A stretch of 64,000 bases of DNA, taken from contig JAGUCH010000005.1 of the NCBI GenBank assembly GCA_019096065.1, forward strand, positions 4,960,001 to 5,024,000, read 5' to 3'. Both the position numbers and the translations under genes were made by a program. The DNA comes from Paracyclopina nana (taxonomy: Eukaryota; Arthropoda; Copepoda; Cyclopoida; Cyclopettidae). Shown one piece after another: positions 26,201 to 39,900 of this stretch (its first letter is position 1; each line of letters starts with the position of its first letter). The notes under the pieces were generated by a model, which did no database searches, was not told the origin of the DNA, and saw nothing but the letters and a program-made list of their open reading frames with translations.

Positions 26201-27974
26201 GAAAAAACGGGTCAGTGATATCTTCATTCATCACTGCTATATTGCGAACGGCATTTTCCCCTCTATGAAATAGAATTTTTTGCCCAATGTTTGCGTAAGA
26301 AATAATTTGCGAGAAGGAAGACGAGCTCGTTGCCAAAGGGCAATTTCAGAGTGGCTCGTTTCCAAAAGTTTCCACCACCGACGAACGACGAAATAAAAAT
26401 GGAGTAATGAAAGTAATAGTGGTGGAAGATTGAGCGGGCGTTTGGCGGTGCCAGATGAGCGGTATACATTATATTCACAAGTGTCCCATTTAACTCACCG
26501 CTAACTTTCCCCTTGGGAGAGAGAGACGTGCTATATTGTAGTATATACTGTAGTAGAGACAAGAGAGAGGCCAAACTCAATTTACGAAAAGCAAAACCTT
26601 GCTTTACATTGTAAATCTAGCCTCAAATGTGACCATGACGAAAAAGGCGAAAGCTGCAAAAAGATATTTATGAATGTTGTGTGTGTTTCACGAAATCACA
26701 GAAGAATTGCAACGAAAATCTTATGATTTAGTGGCATGCGACAAAATCGTTCTCTTCTCTTCCAAATTCGTGGGAAAAAGATGGTTTTTGCGCTTCGAGA
26801 ATCAATGTTATAAATCTTGGTCCTATTTCTCGACCTCTTCCTTTAGCCCATCTTGGCCATTCCACGGTGTGGAGCAAAAGTAACCTGAGCAAAAAAGCCT
26901 CGTTCACTTATAACCCAACTCTGAAAAAACGCACACGAGGGGTGAAGATCTACATTTTCCGTTCAGCTGCTCAGATATCCTATTTTTAGCCGAAAACAAT
27001 TTCTTTTCAATAGAGTGGATACAAAGAATGAAAATCGCTTTCTATGGAACATTTTGTGCAGTCAAAAAGAAAGTCGTGCGCTGTAAAAAAGAAACTTACT
27101 TGCTCCCGTTGCCAAAATGATTTTCGTTCCCTTTGCTACTTGTGCTCTATTTGAAATCAATGAAGGTTTCTTCTATTGTCAATTGATGAATTATCCCTTG
27201 AGGCATATCAGGAAATGTAAAAAGGAAACTGCTGAAATTGCCGAGATTTATGGGGCATTCAACTCGGCTCTGGGCCTATTACAGCCATATACTATATAAA
27301 GAAAATAATAGACAAAAGTATCATAACAATGATACGCCATCAAGTGACATTACTGGAGAAATACTTGGGATTTCAGGGTTCACGGTTTACACAACCGTAC
27401 TACTTTTTTGAGGCTGAATTTAAAAAGAAGAATCAAAATAATCTCCAGACTTCTCAATTGGAGTGCCAAAAAACTGGCTCCATTGATCTTAATGATTTCT
27501 AACAGTTTAGAAAACTTGTAGCCAACACGAAACTAAAAAAATTGCTAATGCACACAAAAATTGCCCTAAGATCGGTCCTTTTTTTTATCCTTTTCTTGTT
27601 AGACGATGTAAAAGATCCAAAATTCACTGCACGCTCACATCAAGGGATCTTGTAGCACTGAATTTTGAATCGACTACTCCCTAATCCCAAATGTTTCAAC
27701 TTTCCCTCCGCTAGGCGTGCTACTTGCGTTTGTTATTGTTATGTTACTGTTGTGAATGCCAGTGATTGGCCTTTTTAAAGCCATTCTTCCGATTGGATGG
27801 CTTTTTCACACAGGCTCATGATGTACAGTTTATAGGAAAGTAATTAATGGCGAAGCGCAAAAGAACGCGAATAAGAAGAGGTTGCTAGATCTATGTTTCC
27901 ATTTGTTGCGGACTAATCCTCGCGAAATTCGCATTTTTTGCATGATTGAGCTCATACTTTCGGCAAATGATAAT
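23206..27974. other. No gene recognised; expected to hold the missing 5' exon of the stargazin-like gene
   Basis: About 4.8 kb of AT-rich sequence with only short frames on both strands. A perfect 13-bp inverted repeat (GTGGCCTTTGTTC, loop CA) sits at 24711-24738. A start exon for the minus-strand stargazin-like gene is needed upstream of 23206, but I could not pick it out. Confidence 0.5.
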
Positions 27975-27979
27975 TTATT
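27974..27979 (-). terminator. Poly(A) signal AATAAA overlapping the stop codon of the cyclase-family gene
   Basis: The last codons read ACC CAA TAA A, so the TAA stop (27977-27975) lies inside AATAAA. If used, the 3' UTR would be only about 15-30 nt. Confidence 0.5.
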
Positions 27980-30900
27980 GGGTGATAATATATACTAGAG
28001 ATGCTAGAAGAATGATATATTTAATAGGTTGGTTGGTTGGAGCTCCACTGGGGTATTCTGCCGATTCGAAAGCAACTTGAGGCTGCCTTTTGTACTTGAT
28101 GTAATTTTCGCAGTACTCCTCATCTTTCCTTTGATGGTCATAAACTGATTCCACCTTCTTCAGCTCTGAATGGTGCTGCTGCTTTTTGCGGTCGATGGCA
28201 GCAAAAACTCGAGTGGGCCCTCCTGTTCCATTTTGGAGCTTTAATGGAGCCACAGTGATGCTGAAGCCTCGATAGGGCAATAAATCAACATTAGCCAACT
28301 GCACCACAGAGTAGTGTCTTTTCTGAGCAAGATACAACTTCACTTGTCCTCTTTGGGAAAGCTCAACTTCCGGACCTTCTGTCCCGATTCCAACAATTTG
28401 CCTGTGCTCAACAAGCCATTTCACAGCTTCAAGAGCAAATTCTGAAAATACATAGAAAAGGCATCACGATAAGGCTTGCATCATACAATCATTTGCAGTT
28501 GACACATCTGTTTAAAATACTATGTTCTGGTAACGCTGTATATAAGTTGAGATAAATGTCCCGCTGAGAGTAAAGCGGCAGTTACTAATAAAACACCAAG
28601 ATTACCACATCGATTATTCATATCTCTATATTTCAACGTATTCCTTGTATTCGTCGAGGACGTCTCATCAGCTTTGGAATCCTCCAAAACAATGGCGCCC
28701 AACTCGGCCTAATCGCACCCACGATCGGGCACCCAAATTAAGTATTTGTTTGTTTACTTTTGATAACCACGCTTCGAGCAGACAACATGGCAGCGGAAGA
28801 AAATCGTTCGGATTCAGTGTCATCCAACAATGAGGAGATGTCTGAAGACCAGAAGCGGGCTCTAGACGAATTCCATTCGCAGTACAAATCGGCGAAGGAC
28901 AAATTCAATGCCAAATGCCGCCAATTTTTCTCTGAGGTCGTCTTGCCGGATCTCACGATCGCCAAGCTCGAGGAACTTTTCAAGGCGGTCACTGATGCCA
29001 ATACGGAGAAATTGGCACGCTCCCGGGAGTTCCAGGACGCCGCCAGCAATTGGCCATCTCAATCCCGGCGTCTCGTAGCGATGACACGTGCAATCGAGGA
29101 TCATGAGGCGAAGCTGGAAATCATCCATCAGACTCATCTGGATCGTATGGATGAACTTGAATGGGAGCAAGAGAAGGCTGAAACCGACATGGCCCTGGCC
29201 CAATCGAGGTATGCGTATTCTACTTTGCAGGCAGTCAGACAGGCTTCGGCCGTCGACAAGGCCACAGTACTTGAGAAGGAATATATGGACCTACGAGCGG
29301 AAATGGACAAGTTGTGCTCGCAGGAGAGCTCCAGCGACATTGGTGCCTTGCAGACTCGGCTTTCGGATCTTCAATTAGCCGAGGAGCGTCGGGCCAAGAT
29401 TGCGCACTTGTGGATCACGGCAGCAATCAATGCGGATCAGTCATACTACGAAAACTCTCTGGACGTGACGTCTCAAGATCATGGCATTTACGGTACGTGG
29501 ATTAATCATTATTCCAACACGGTCTCTGCCCCTGCAACTACCCCTTGCGCTCCCACTAAAGTTCATGCCGCCCCAGGTTACGCCCCAAGAGGGGCAGATA
29601 GTTCTGTGGGTAATAAAGATGATAGACAGGCCCCATCTAAGACTGTCAATTTAGCTAGATTGAGCAGTATTCCACCCCCCCCAATGTCTTCCACCTTTCG
29701 GCACCGCCCTTCGTACACACCCTGGGGGGGACGCCCTTCTATGTTGGGATCGCAAAATGAAACAACTTCGGTTATTGACGTGAGTGGAATTTTGTCCGAT
29801 CAATCAGTAATGCAATCCATCGCAGGCACACATAAACGGGTGGGCACAATCGTAGAAAGAATGGCGGGGGTAGCCGAGATTATTTTTGTTGACCCAAAGC
29901 AGGTAAAGGGCAAACGAAATCCGTCAAATCTCCCCAAAGTTTCAGGCAGAGACGTTATTGAGTTTAAAAACTTTTTGAAAGTTTTCGAATGTGTTGTTCA
30001 TCGTAACAACAAATACGATTGGGATGAAAAGTACTTCGAGCTTCTATCTCATTTGGAGTCACCTGCCAAGGACTGCTTTCAATTATTCACGCCTGACAGG
30101 GAGGGTTATCTCAGGGGGTTAATGACGTTGGAGAACGATTATGCCCGCATTGATTCCCATAAGGGCGCGTTGATGGCCAAGTTGTCAGCTTCAGAGCTCA
30201 ACATCGCGAATATTAGGTCCCTGCGTACTGTAAAGTTCACGGCCATGGAATTGCTAGCCAATACTGAAGCGACGTCCCATCAGGAAGTAGGAAAAATGAT
30301 CGTCTCTTTGTTTTCGAGCCGGATGACTCATGAAACCAAGAAGCACTGGAAGCTTTATCGACTTGCCAAGGGCATCTCTGAGGAGGCCACTATCGATGAT
30401 TGGCAAGGCTGGTGCACATACCTGGAGAGAGACGAGTCTCACGAGGCAATGGCAAAGAAGCAAGAGGGCGTCAAGCAAGCTCAAGTTAAAGTCCACTCAA
30501 CCATTTCCGTGGACCCTGACATCGACCAAGACTCGGCTGATGACGTGGCGGATGCTTTGTTGGCAATGGCTGTCATTGGAGAAGATGACATGTACCCTGG
30601 GTGCCCTCTTTGTGACACATCCACCAAGGTTGCCCTTCATTCCATGTCCGCCTGCCCCATTTTGGCTGCTCTCCCGTTGGACATTCGTCACACGATCATC
30701 AACCGGACCAAGACTTGCAGAAATTGCATCAATGGCCGCCACTTCAGTGCTAAATGCCCCTCCCCCAAGGCTACCTGTACAATTTGCAATAAAGATCACC
30801 ACAACTTGTTGCATCGTTACATAAGCTTACCAGTTTTGTCCACTACCGCGTCAGCTTCCCAAGTGTTATTTCGTGTCGCAACTGTAGACGTTAGTCTCAC

Positions 30901-33900
30901 CAGGGATTTCAGGGCCTTTCAACGGGTAAACTGCTCCCTGGATGATCACGCAGCAGAGAGCTATGCGGATGAAAACTTAGTCAGGACTTTAGGGGCAAAA
31001 TTAATTCCTCAGGTTCAACGGGTCGGTTTTCTGGATAGGTCTACTCACATCAAAAATTACCGGACCACAATCTATGTACGGGCAGTAGGATCAGGCCATA
31101 TTAAGGCTATCAATATCAATACTAGCAACCCGTTCAATGCCGCGGTTGAGCCCCCAAACTATGCAAAATTACAAAAGCTCTTTGGCCATTTAAGGGACAT
31201 TCCTTTCATAACCCCTAGCGAGAACAAAACTTCAGTCTTATTAGGCCTTGATAACCTCGATCTAATGACAGCTCTTACTGCCGATGTGGAAGGGCTCCCT
31301 GGGGAACCAGTGGCTAGACTAACGCGTCTAGGCTGGACTTTAGCTAATGGCGGGGACTTAAAATCAGTTGCTGTTCTATTTACTAGTCCAAATAGCGACA
31401 GTCTTGAGGAGCAGGTCTCCCGCATTTGGGAGTTCGAAACAATGGACTGGTTGGGCAGGAACAAAAGGATGGCTAGTAAGGCTGACATTGCCGCTGAAAA
31501 TATTGTTCGCAACGAGCTTTTTCGGGTGGGCGATCATTACGGTACAGCCGTCCCATGGGAATCGTATCCGGATGAGCCGCACCTGCCAAGAAACTATTAT
31601 CAAGTAAAGCGCTGGCAAACCTCACACGAAGCAGAACTTTCGACCTCGGACGACCTCTGGTCAGCTTATTGCGACAATTTTGAGGAATGGATTCGAGAAG
31701 GCTACATTCGCGTTGTTAAGGGCGACAAGTTGATTGGGTTCTACATACCATGCTTTGGTGTCATCAGAGAAGATCCAATTACCATGAAACTCCGAGTAGT
31801 AACTGATTGCGCGCATAAATTTGGGACCCCTCGCATGTCATTGAACGATGCAATCCTGACTGGGCCCAAACTGCAGAATGATATTCGCGAGGTTCTCTTG
31901 CATTTCCGCCGTTACAAATTTGCCCTCACATCTGACATCGCCAGAATGTATTTGCAGTTCTTTCTAAAAGAGTCAGATAGAAAATTCCATCGCATCATTT
32001 TCAAGGGTGAGTCGTATGAGTTCACTAGATGGCCTTTCGGCAATGTAGCGGCCCCATTTGCAACGCTGTTTTGTCTCAATACCCATTTCCACGATTCAAA
32101 TAGCCCCGAATTGATAGATGTAGTTCGCAGTTCACTTTACATGGATGATCTGTTGCCCTCGAGGGCAACTGAGAAGGAATTGATGGCCCTCTTCAGTGAT
32201 CTAAGATCTGCGTGCAAGGGTGCCGGGCTGGAGCTGCGCAAGTTAGTCACAAACTCCCCCGAATTGATAGCCAAAACAGCACCTGAGTTGCTGAATTTGC
32301 CGGATGTCAACTCCTCCACGAAAGCATTAGGATGTCAATGGCTGCCCTCAACTGACGAAATTACCTATCCGCCTATTATTGTTGCCCCAGAACATGCAGC
32401 TTTCACTAAGCGCAACCTGTTCAGAGCAAATGGGCTTTGCTTCGATCCAATCGGATTTCTGGAGCCTGTCACGTTAAAGGGCCGAATTCTACTGCAAGAT
32501 GTTTGTTTCTTGGAACCTCCGCTCGGTTGGGACGACGCCATCGAATCGGATGATTTGCTCAAGGTATGGCAGCAATTTATTTCCGAATTGTCACAAATTA
32601 ATTTGGTGGCATTTGATCGCGCGCTCACTATCTTTGAGGGTAGTTCCTTGTCATTGGAGGTCTTCGTTGATGCGTCGTCACGAATGTATTCTGCCGTCAT
32701 TTATGTGCGCGAAGTTTGTGGGAGCAAAGTCAGGGTCACCTTCGCTCATTGCAAAAGAAAGTTGTGCAAAAAAGGTCAGCGATCTATCCCTCAAAAAGAA
32801 CTCTTAGCAGCGCATTTGGGAGCCACTTTGGCATCGCACTTCGCACGATTATTGGAAGTTACTACTGTAAGGCTCTGGAGTGACTCCGTCACAGTCATTA
32901 GATGGATTCAAAAGCCCATGAGCATTGCAGAGCCCTTCGTGTCGCGCAGGGTGCTGGAAATTCTAGAGCAATGGTCGCAACATGACTGGTTATATATAGC
33001 TACCAGTGAAAACCCTTGTGATCTCGCTACTAGGGGAACCGCCTTGGCAGCAATTAGCTCGAATAGTCTTTGGCGTCATGGTCCTCCCCGCATTTCCCAG
33101 GTAGAATTCTCCCCAGACAGACCAGATTTGGTTTGTCTCCCTGAAAACGAGGTTGTAATTAAGTCAGGAACTAATGCTGTATTCAGTACAATTCCTCATC
33201 CATTAAGTAAGGAGGAGCATTTTGACTGGTTAGACAGACAAGCTTTGTCGCCAGATGTCAATATGCATCCAGATCAAAGAGCTGGCACCACAGCAATCAT
33301 GCGCTGTCTTTCCACGTTGCCCTTAGACCCAAGTTCTATCCGCAAGTGTCTACGCTTCCTCACGGTTCTTTTTCGCAGCCGCCGCCCAAAATCAGCTCAT
33401 GTTTGCGCAAATCGCACACTCATCCGCGCAATTCAAGCAAGTTGCTTCGCTAATGACCTCGAGTACTTTCATAAGACCGGCCGCTGGAAAATTAATTCGG
33501 AGCCAGAGAAATCTGGGGGGTACATTGCCAAAGATGGTCTATTGCGCGCGCGTGGGAGAATTGATAACGTCAAAAACATCCCTTGGGAAACTAGACGCCC
33601 CGCCCTGCTCAAAAAATCCCCAGAAGTCATTGGTTACCTCACTTACCTCCACGAGCATTACGGACATCCGCTTTCGGTCAACACGCTGCTAGTAATTATC
33701 AGAAAGTCGTTGTTTGTACCAAAATTACGTCAAATGCTAAAAAGTATCGTTCGCAGTTGCCCTCAGTGCATTAAACTTCGCGGCCAACCAATTTATCCAC
33801 AAATGGGTGACATCTCCATCCCTGACCAAATTTTGCGACCATTCAGTCACATAAGCCTAGATTATTGTGGCCCATTCAGTATTAAAAGAGCTAGAGGCCA

Positions 33901-36900
33901 GGCCAGAGATAAAAAATATGTGCTCGTGATTGCCTGCCATCAAACTAAGGCCATTCATTTGGAGGATGCAAAAGATCTCTCCACGGATGCCTTCCTCACT
34001 GCCTTCACCCGATTTTGTGCCCGTCGAGGAACGCCTCACAGTGTCCGCTCAGACCAAGGGTCAAATTTCGTTGGCGCCACAAGTCTCTTCTTCAAGGAGG
34101 ACAAAGCTAAGCTGCGAAAGATTGACTGGGAGTACATTAGAAAGCTCTCTAGCAAAACATCACGGTTTGAATGGTCATTTTCCCCGCCAGGCGCTCCAGA
34201 GTTCAATGGTTTGGGAGAAAGTTTCGTCCGTCTATTTAAGATTCAGCTCGGGCTCACTGCACACCACGCATGGGAAGAAGACTCGTTCAGGACGGCTTTG
34301 GCAGTAGCTGAAGACCTCATTAACTCAAGGCCTTTGCAGTACGTTCCAGAGTCGTTTGAGGAAAGCGCTCAAATAATCACACCAAAATCGTTTCTGCTCA
34401 CCACTCCTGTCACTCATCTTCAGTTTGAGGGAGACAACGAAAGCTTGCCTATTCAAGAATACCGTAGGGTGCAACAGTTCAAGCAAGAGCTCTATGACAA
34501 ATGGACTAAATCTGTCTTCAACGAAGTGCATTCAAGACCAAAGTGGAGAAAATTGACAGCCAATCTCAATATTGGGGATGTCGTCATCGTTCGCTCTCGC
34601 AATCACTTTCAGGAGCGTCATCAATGGCCGTTGGGCATCGTCTTGGATGTGCAAAAGGATAAAAATGACGTCAATCGCACTGCAAGGGTTAAGATTGTTC
34701 AATCGCCAAAGAAACAAGATCAGTTGGGTAAGTGCAAAGTTATTATCGAAGCTGTATCGAATCTAATCCCTCTTGCACTATGTATTTGACATTTGAATCT
34801 GGCGCGCGCAGCTGCTTCCATTCCCAATCTAGTCATTAAAACGCTAGCCCGCTACTCAAAAGAGAACAGCAGTATAATACTGTATCGCTTGTCCTCCGCG
34901 CGCGCTATCGACGTCAATTGTCAAACCAAAACAAGAGGACATCCCGTTTCCGTTTTTCGTCGCCGGTCCCAACCAATTCGCGATTCAATTTGGCGATCGC
35001 ACCAAATCTGGACAATCATGTCGAAAAGGCCCTCAAGCAGCAGTGACGAGGATCCTTGCGAAACGCCGAGCTCCCATCGGTCAAGAACGACGTCCAGCTC
35101 CACCGATTCCGAGGACGATGGATCCCGCAAGAGGATCAAATCGGAGGTCTACGTGCCGCCTACGACCATCGCGTCCGCCATCTTCAAGGTGCCCACTCAT
35201 GGGGCCAAAACTCCACGCCGAGAGGCCGCACGTCAATTCAACCGGCCGAAGATATCGCCCAGGTCACGGGCCTCCCTCGAGGAAGCAATCGAACATCAAC
35301 GCCGAAAACTTCAACGAAAATTCGACGTTGAGGAGGTATATTTCAAAGAAGACCTTCAAAATCTGCTGGATCGCGGCAAGCTCTCCCGCTTCGGCCGCAT
35401 TTACGCCGATCCATCAGCTTATATCGCAGGTAGCATTCATGTGTATCTGTCGGGGGATAAAAATCGCGGGGCCCGCAAAATAAGTAAAAATGCTAGGAAC
35501 GAGGGGCAAAGGCTGAATTTCACCCGAGTACACTTGCTGAGCGAGAACACTAGCGTGGGTACAATTATGGTCCTGGTTCACAAGGACTTGCATGACTCTT
35601 GGTTAGTTCATTGTAAGGCCAATAGGGTCAATCCGGAGCTGGGTGCCGCAAATTGCGTAGAAAAAGCAAAGATTTGGGTTCAGAAACTATCCGACGTCGC
35701 GTACAAGGATCTCGGTCATTTGAAGTCCCGTTTTGATCCTACCTCCAAGGAGTTCACGCGTCACGTATTGGCCCAAATCAAGACGCCCACTGCGGGTGGT
35801 GTGCGAGTAGCAGCAGGTATCCCAGTCGAACTCTCCCGCCCACCCACAGCCAAAGAACGCGAATCAGGGGTTACTCGTAATCTTTTCAATCCTGGTGCGC
35901 CTCCTAGAATTTATGACACGAGGGAAACATCAACCAATACTGACACATCGGAGTTTGTGTGTGTCGGCGTTGGTGTAGCGCGTCTAGTTCAGTCTGCCCT
36001 AAGAAACAACAACTGCCCGGTAGATGGATTCTCTGATTTGTTGCTACAGGACCCATCTGAGGACGGGGGGGCCATCATTTATGGCAATGCTGCCAATTTT
36101 GTCCCCTTTGAGCGCATCGCCCGCCCTAATGACCCCATTTTACGTACGCGCGCTTCAAGCACCCCCCCCCAAAATCGAAGAATTGCCGACTATTAATATT
36201 AATGAAGAGGAGTTTCTGGTCATGGATGATGCCATGGATATTGAAGATCCACGCCCGTCTACGTCTCTCGGCACCAAGTCGTTTGGGCCACGTTCTGGAT
36301 CCATCTCACCCCCAGTTGAAGCTCCAAGATCAAGATCGAGGTCGAGGCGTGCCAAAGAAAAAGCTGAGTACATGGAAGTCCTCAAGGAAACTGGAGGGCC
36401 TCTGCCGCCCTCGCCTGGCCCCGGTGAAGTCCTGGTGATGCCAGCTCTCCCTGAGGATGATGATGTCATCACAATCAACCTGTCCAAGGGAGAAATGTTC
36501 TCTGACATCGAGTCGCTCAAATCTCATCGCTCATTGACGCGGAAGGAGAGAGAGAAGATCTTTGGCACTCGCACTGAGCCTTTCAAACCCTCATGCATTC
36601 TGGCGAAGGAAGGAGCTCGCTATTGGATTGGGCAGCGGCGTGATCCGGATTGCGCATTTCCAATGTGCGCACTTGCCGGCTTTGGTCTCAGGTCAGTTGA
36701 TTTTGTAAGAGGTTCGCAGTTACTTTTTTCCACGCTCTCCCTCGTGGCGGCATCGAATCAGTCTCCCCGTAATGGCCCCAGAGAATTTTCGGCTTTTAAG
36801 CCACCAAATATTGTCCATTTGACCAAGCTTTTGCAGCACAGCCCCCGCCACTTCAACACTCTGCTAGATAAGTCCCAGTTTGTTTATGATGTCGAGGCTT

Positions 36901-39900
36901 TTGGGTTCATGGGGATCAAATTAATCAAGCACCCACCAGCGCGTATGGCAGAGCTTAGAAAGGGCGATTTCTGGCAAGTGGCCTTCTACGGCCTAGTCCT
37001 GGTCTCGTTCCATAATCACGCTGTGTTTCTCCATGTTGACTGGGATGGGGAGCAAGTTAGGGGGGCGAGCATCCCAACATTCGCAAGAAATCTGTTCAAA
37101 AATGGCAGCGTGCTCAAAATTGCATTCGGAGCGTTTGATATTGTTAAGCGCGTCTGCAGCATCCCTGATTCGGCCTTCGTCATGCGGCAATTTGTTGAAG
37201 CTGGCAACCTTGTCATCATGGCATTCCCCCAAACGCACGTAGGCAACAAATACTTGGAAATCCAGGCTGGCCCAAGTTATGCCGCCGAAATGATTGATTT
37301 CCCCTGCATCTTTATTCACACGTCAGAAATTAACGAGCAACGATTCGATGACGCACGATTCATGATCTTCAAAGAAGAATGGGATTACACTACCCATTTC
37401 CGTGATTGGCCTAACCCGATGCGCGCTTTTGCTATGTGGGATGTAGCTGTGGCCTTCGACCTACTCAGGCTAATGGCTGTCAGGGCTGCAAAATTGGAGA
37501 CAATGGGCTCTGGCGCGGATATTGTGCGCATAATGCATTGCATTGCGTTGCGCGCTGTGGGAGTTGATCACGTACTCAAATTGCTTGTAAAGGAAGAAGC
37601 TAACATTCGCCCTTTTGGGGATTGGTTTCAAAGGGATGAATTCATTGACGAGACAGGGCAAGCGTGCGCTCACAGAGCATGGCCTTTATTTTTCGCCCCT
37701 GGGCCCGGGGATGGCTGGCAATCAATTGATCGCGTCATGGAGCTTTGGCAAATGTTCCACAGCGAGCGTAAGTGGGACGCAAATTTTGATACCCTCCCCA
37801 AAACTTCGCGTGACAGGGCTAAAATCGTGTTCGGGCAGCACCCCAATGATGTAGATAAAAGGGCCTATATGCTATCCAATGCCAGTGGCGGAAGCCAGTT
37901 CCCCCATTGCTGCCAAAACTGTGGATCAGGAGATCACTCCACCCACCAATGTGACAAGAAGTCGATGGAGCTCACGTGCGAGTATAACATCTGTTTAACG
38001 GATGGGCACATTGATGCCGTCTGTGAGATGTTGCACAATCGGTGCAGTTTGTGCTTCCATTTGGGCCATTTTCGAGCACAGCTAAGATAACTTTGGAATC
38101 CTCCAAAACAACATCAAAGGCTTTGGTGAATCATTCAGGCCACACACACACACAATCATGTTGGACCTACTCGTGATAACTTTGTGCGTGATTTACCTCG
38201 TCTTCTATTTTTACGACTACTACTTTGGCCATCTGAAAAACTTGCCACCTGGCCCCAAAAGCCTGCCAATTTTGGGCAGCTTCCCATTCCTGCCCAATGA
38301 GGTTATTCAAGGCAAACGAAGAATGCAATTATGGATCGCAGAGGAGTATGGGCCCATAGCTAGTATCCAATCCGGACAAGGAAGGGAGACCGTTGTTTTC
38401 ATATCTGATTTCGAGATTATCAAGGAGTTCCTCAAGAGGCCAGAAACCTCTCATAGACCCATTGATGCTAAGCCCTTTCATGAGCTGAGATTTGGTGATG
38501 ATTCTGGCAATCAAAGAGGACTCTTGCAATCCAATGGAGAGGAGTGGCTTCAGCAAAGAAGATTTGCTAACAAACACCTCAGAGAATTTGGATTTGGCAA
38601 ATCCTCTATGGAGGACAGCATTAATAATGAGGTTGAAAAGTTGGCCAAATACCTAATGAAAGTAAAACCAATCCCAATTAATTTTTTAAAAAGCGTAACA
38701 GCAATTGATCTACTATAATGAAGGATTTGGGAAAACCCATCAACCTCAACTTGAAAATGAACTTGGCTATCGTGAATGCATTGTGGTACATTTTAGTGGG
38801 TGAAAACTTTGAGCTTGAAGATGAAAAGTTGCAAGCCATCGTGGCCCAATTTGACCAAATATTGAGGCAAGAAAGTCGTCCTAGTTTTCTCGACAAGCTC
38901 CTCATGATGATTCATCCGAAATTGACAAAGCTGTTCAACTCTGAGTGGCACAGTGCTCGAAAACTGTTTGATGACTTAATTGATCTCATCAAGCCTCGCC
39001 TGGATCAACACAAAGCTCACAGGGATCCGCATCAACCAAGAGACTTTATGGATGCATTTTTGGCCGAAATTGAAAGGACAGAGGATAGACAATCTAGCTT
39101 TTATGGAAAACGAGGGGAGGAATCCATGATAGCCACAATGATTGATCTCTTTTTAGCAGGTCTGAAAATTGGATGAGAAAAGAGTAGCTAATTTCTGTAA
39201 AAAAAGAAATTGGATTTTAGGAGCTGAAACGACGACTTCTTCGTTGCTCTGGGCAATCTTATGCTTACTCCATTATCCAGACGTTCAAGAAAGAGTGCAA
39301 GCAGAGCTGGATCAAGTTGTGGGTCCAGATCGAAAAGTGAGCTTGGAGGATAGACCGAATTTGCCCTTCACTAATGCAGTCCTAATGGAAGCTATGCGAA
39401 TTGCTACCATCACTCCTATGGCTTTGCCCCACTCTGTGGCTCAAGATATGGAATTCGGAGGCTACAGAATTCCCAAGGTGATTTCCACTAATGGAATCTT
39501 CAAATCCCAGTTGATATTACAGTTCATTTTGCAGAATGCCATCATTTTTCCAAACATATTGCAAGTACACTATGACCCGAACTATTGGGACAACCCGGAT
39601 GAGTTCATGCCTTCGCGGTTTTACGATAAGGACTCTAATACGTTCAAGCCCAATGATCATTTGATTCCCTTTTCGGTTGGAAGAAGACTTTGCCTTGGCC
39701 AAACTCTGGCTGAAAAGGAATACTTTCTGTTCTTCTGCGGCCTCCTGCAAAAGTTCAATTTCAAATTTGCGCCTGGCAAAACGTTGCCAGGCATTGGCAA
39801 AGATGCCGGTGCCAAAATTGGAATTTTAAGGGGGGTTCCATTGCATGAAGTTGTTCTTAGCAGTCGAGATCGTCATCATATACGCCCAAATAATTAATTC

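Larger units (their letters stand above)
28509..38110 (+). mobile_element. BEL/Pao LTR retrotransposon
   Basis: The element is flanked on both sides by ACATC (28504-28508 and 38111-38115), a 5-bp target duplication typical of LTR elements. It starts with a TG...CA terminal repeat, followed by a TGGCGCCC primer-binding site, and it ends with a 20-nt match to the repeat's 3' end (38091-38110). Between them lie a long gag-pol frame and a further coding region. Intact target duplications and a long open pol frame suggest a recent insertion. It looks nearly whole, with about one or two breaks; I treat it as a fossil copy. It sits in intron 3 of the cyclase-family gene and ends 47 bp before the P450 start codon. 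Confidence 0.9.

Noticed and set aside
28787-34789. A 2000-codon host gene
   Set aside because: Domain order and the YMDD-containing RT identify it as BEL/Pao Gag-Pol, with terminal repeat and target duplication around it.
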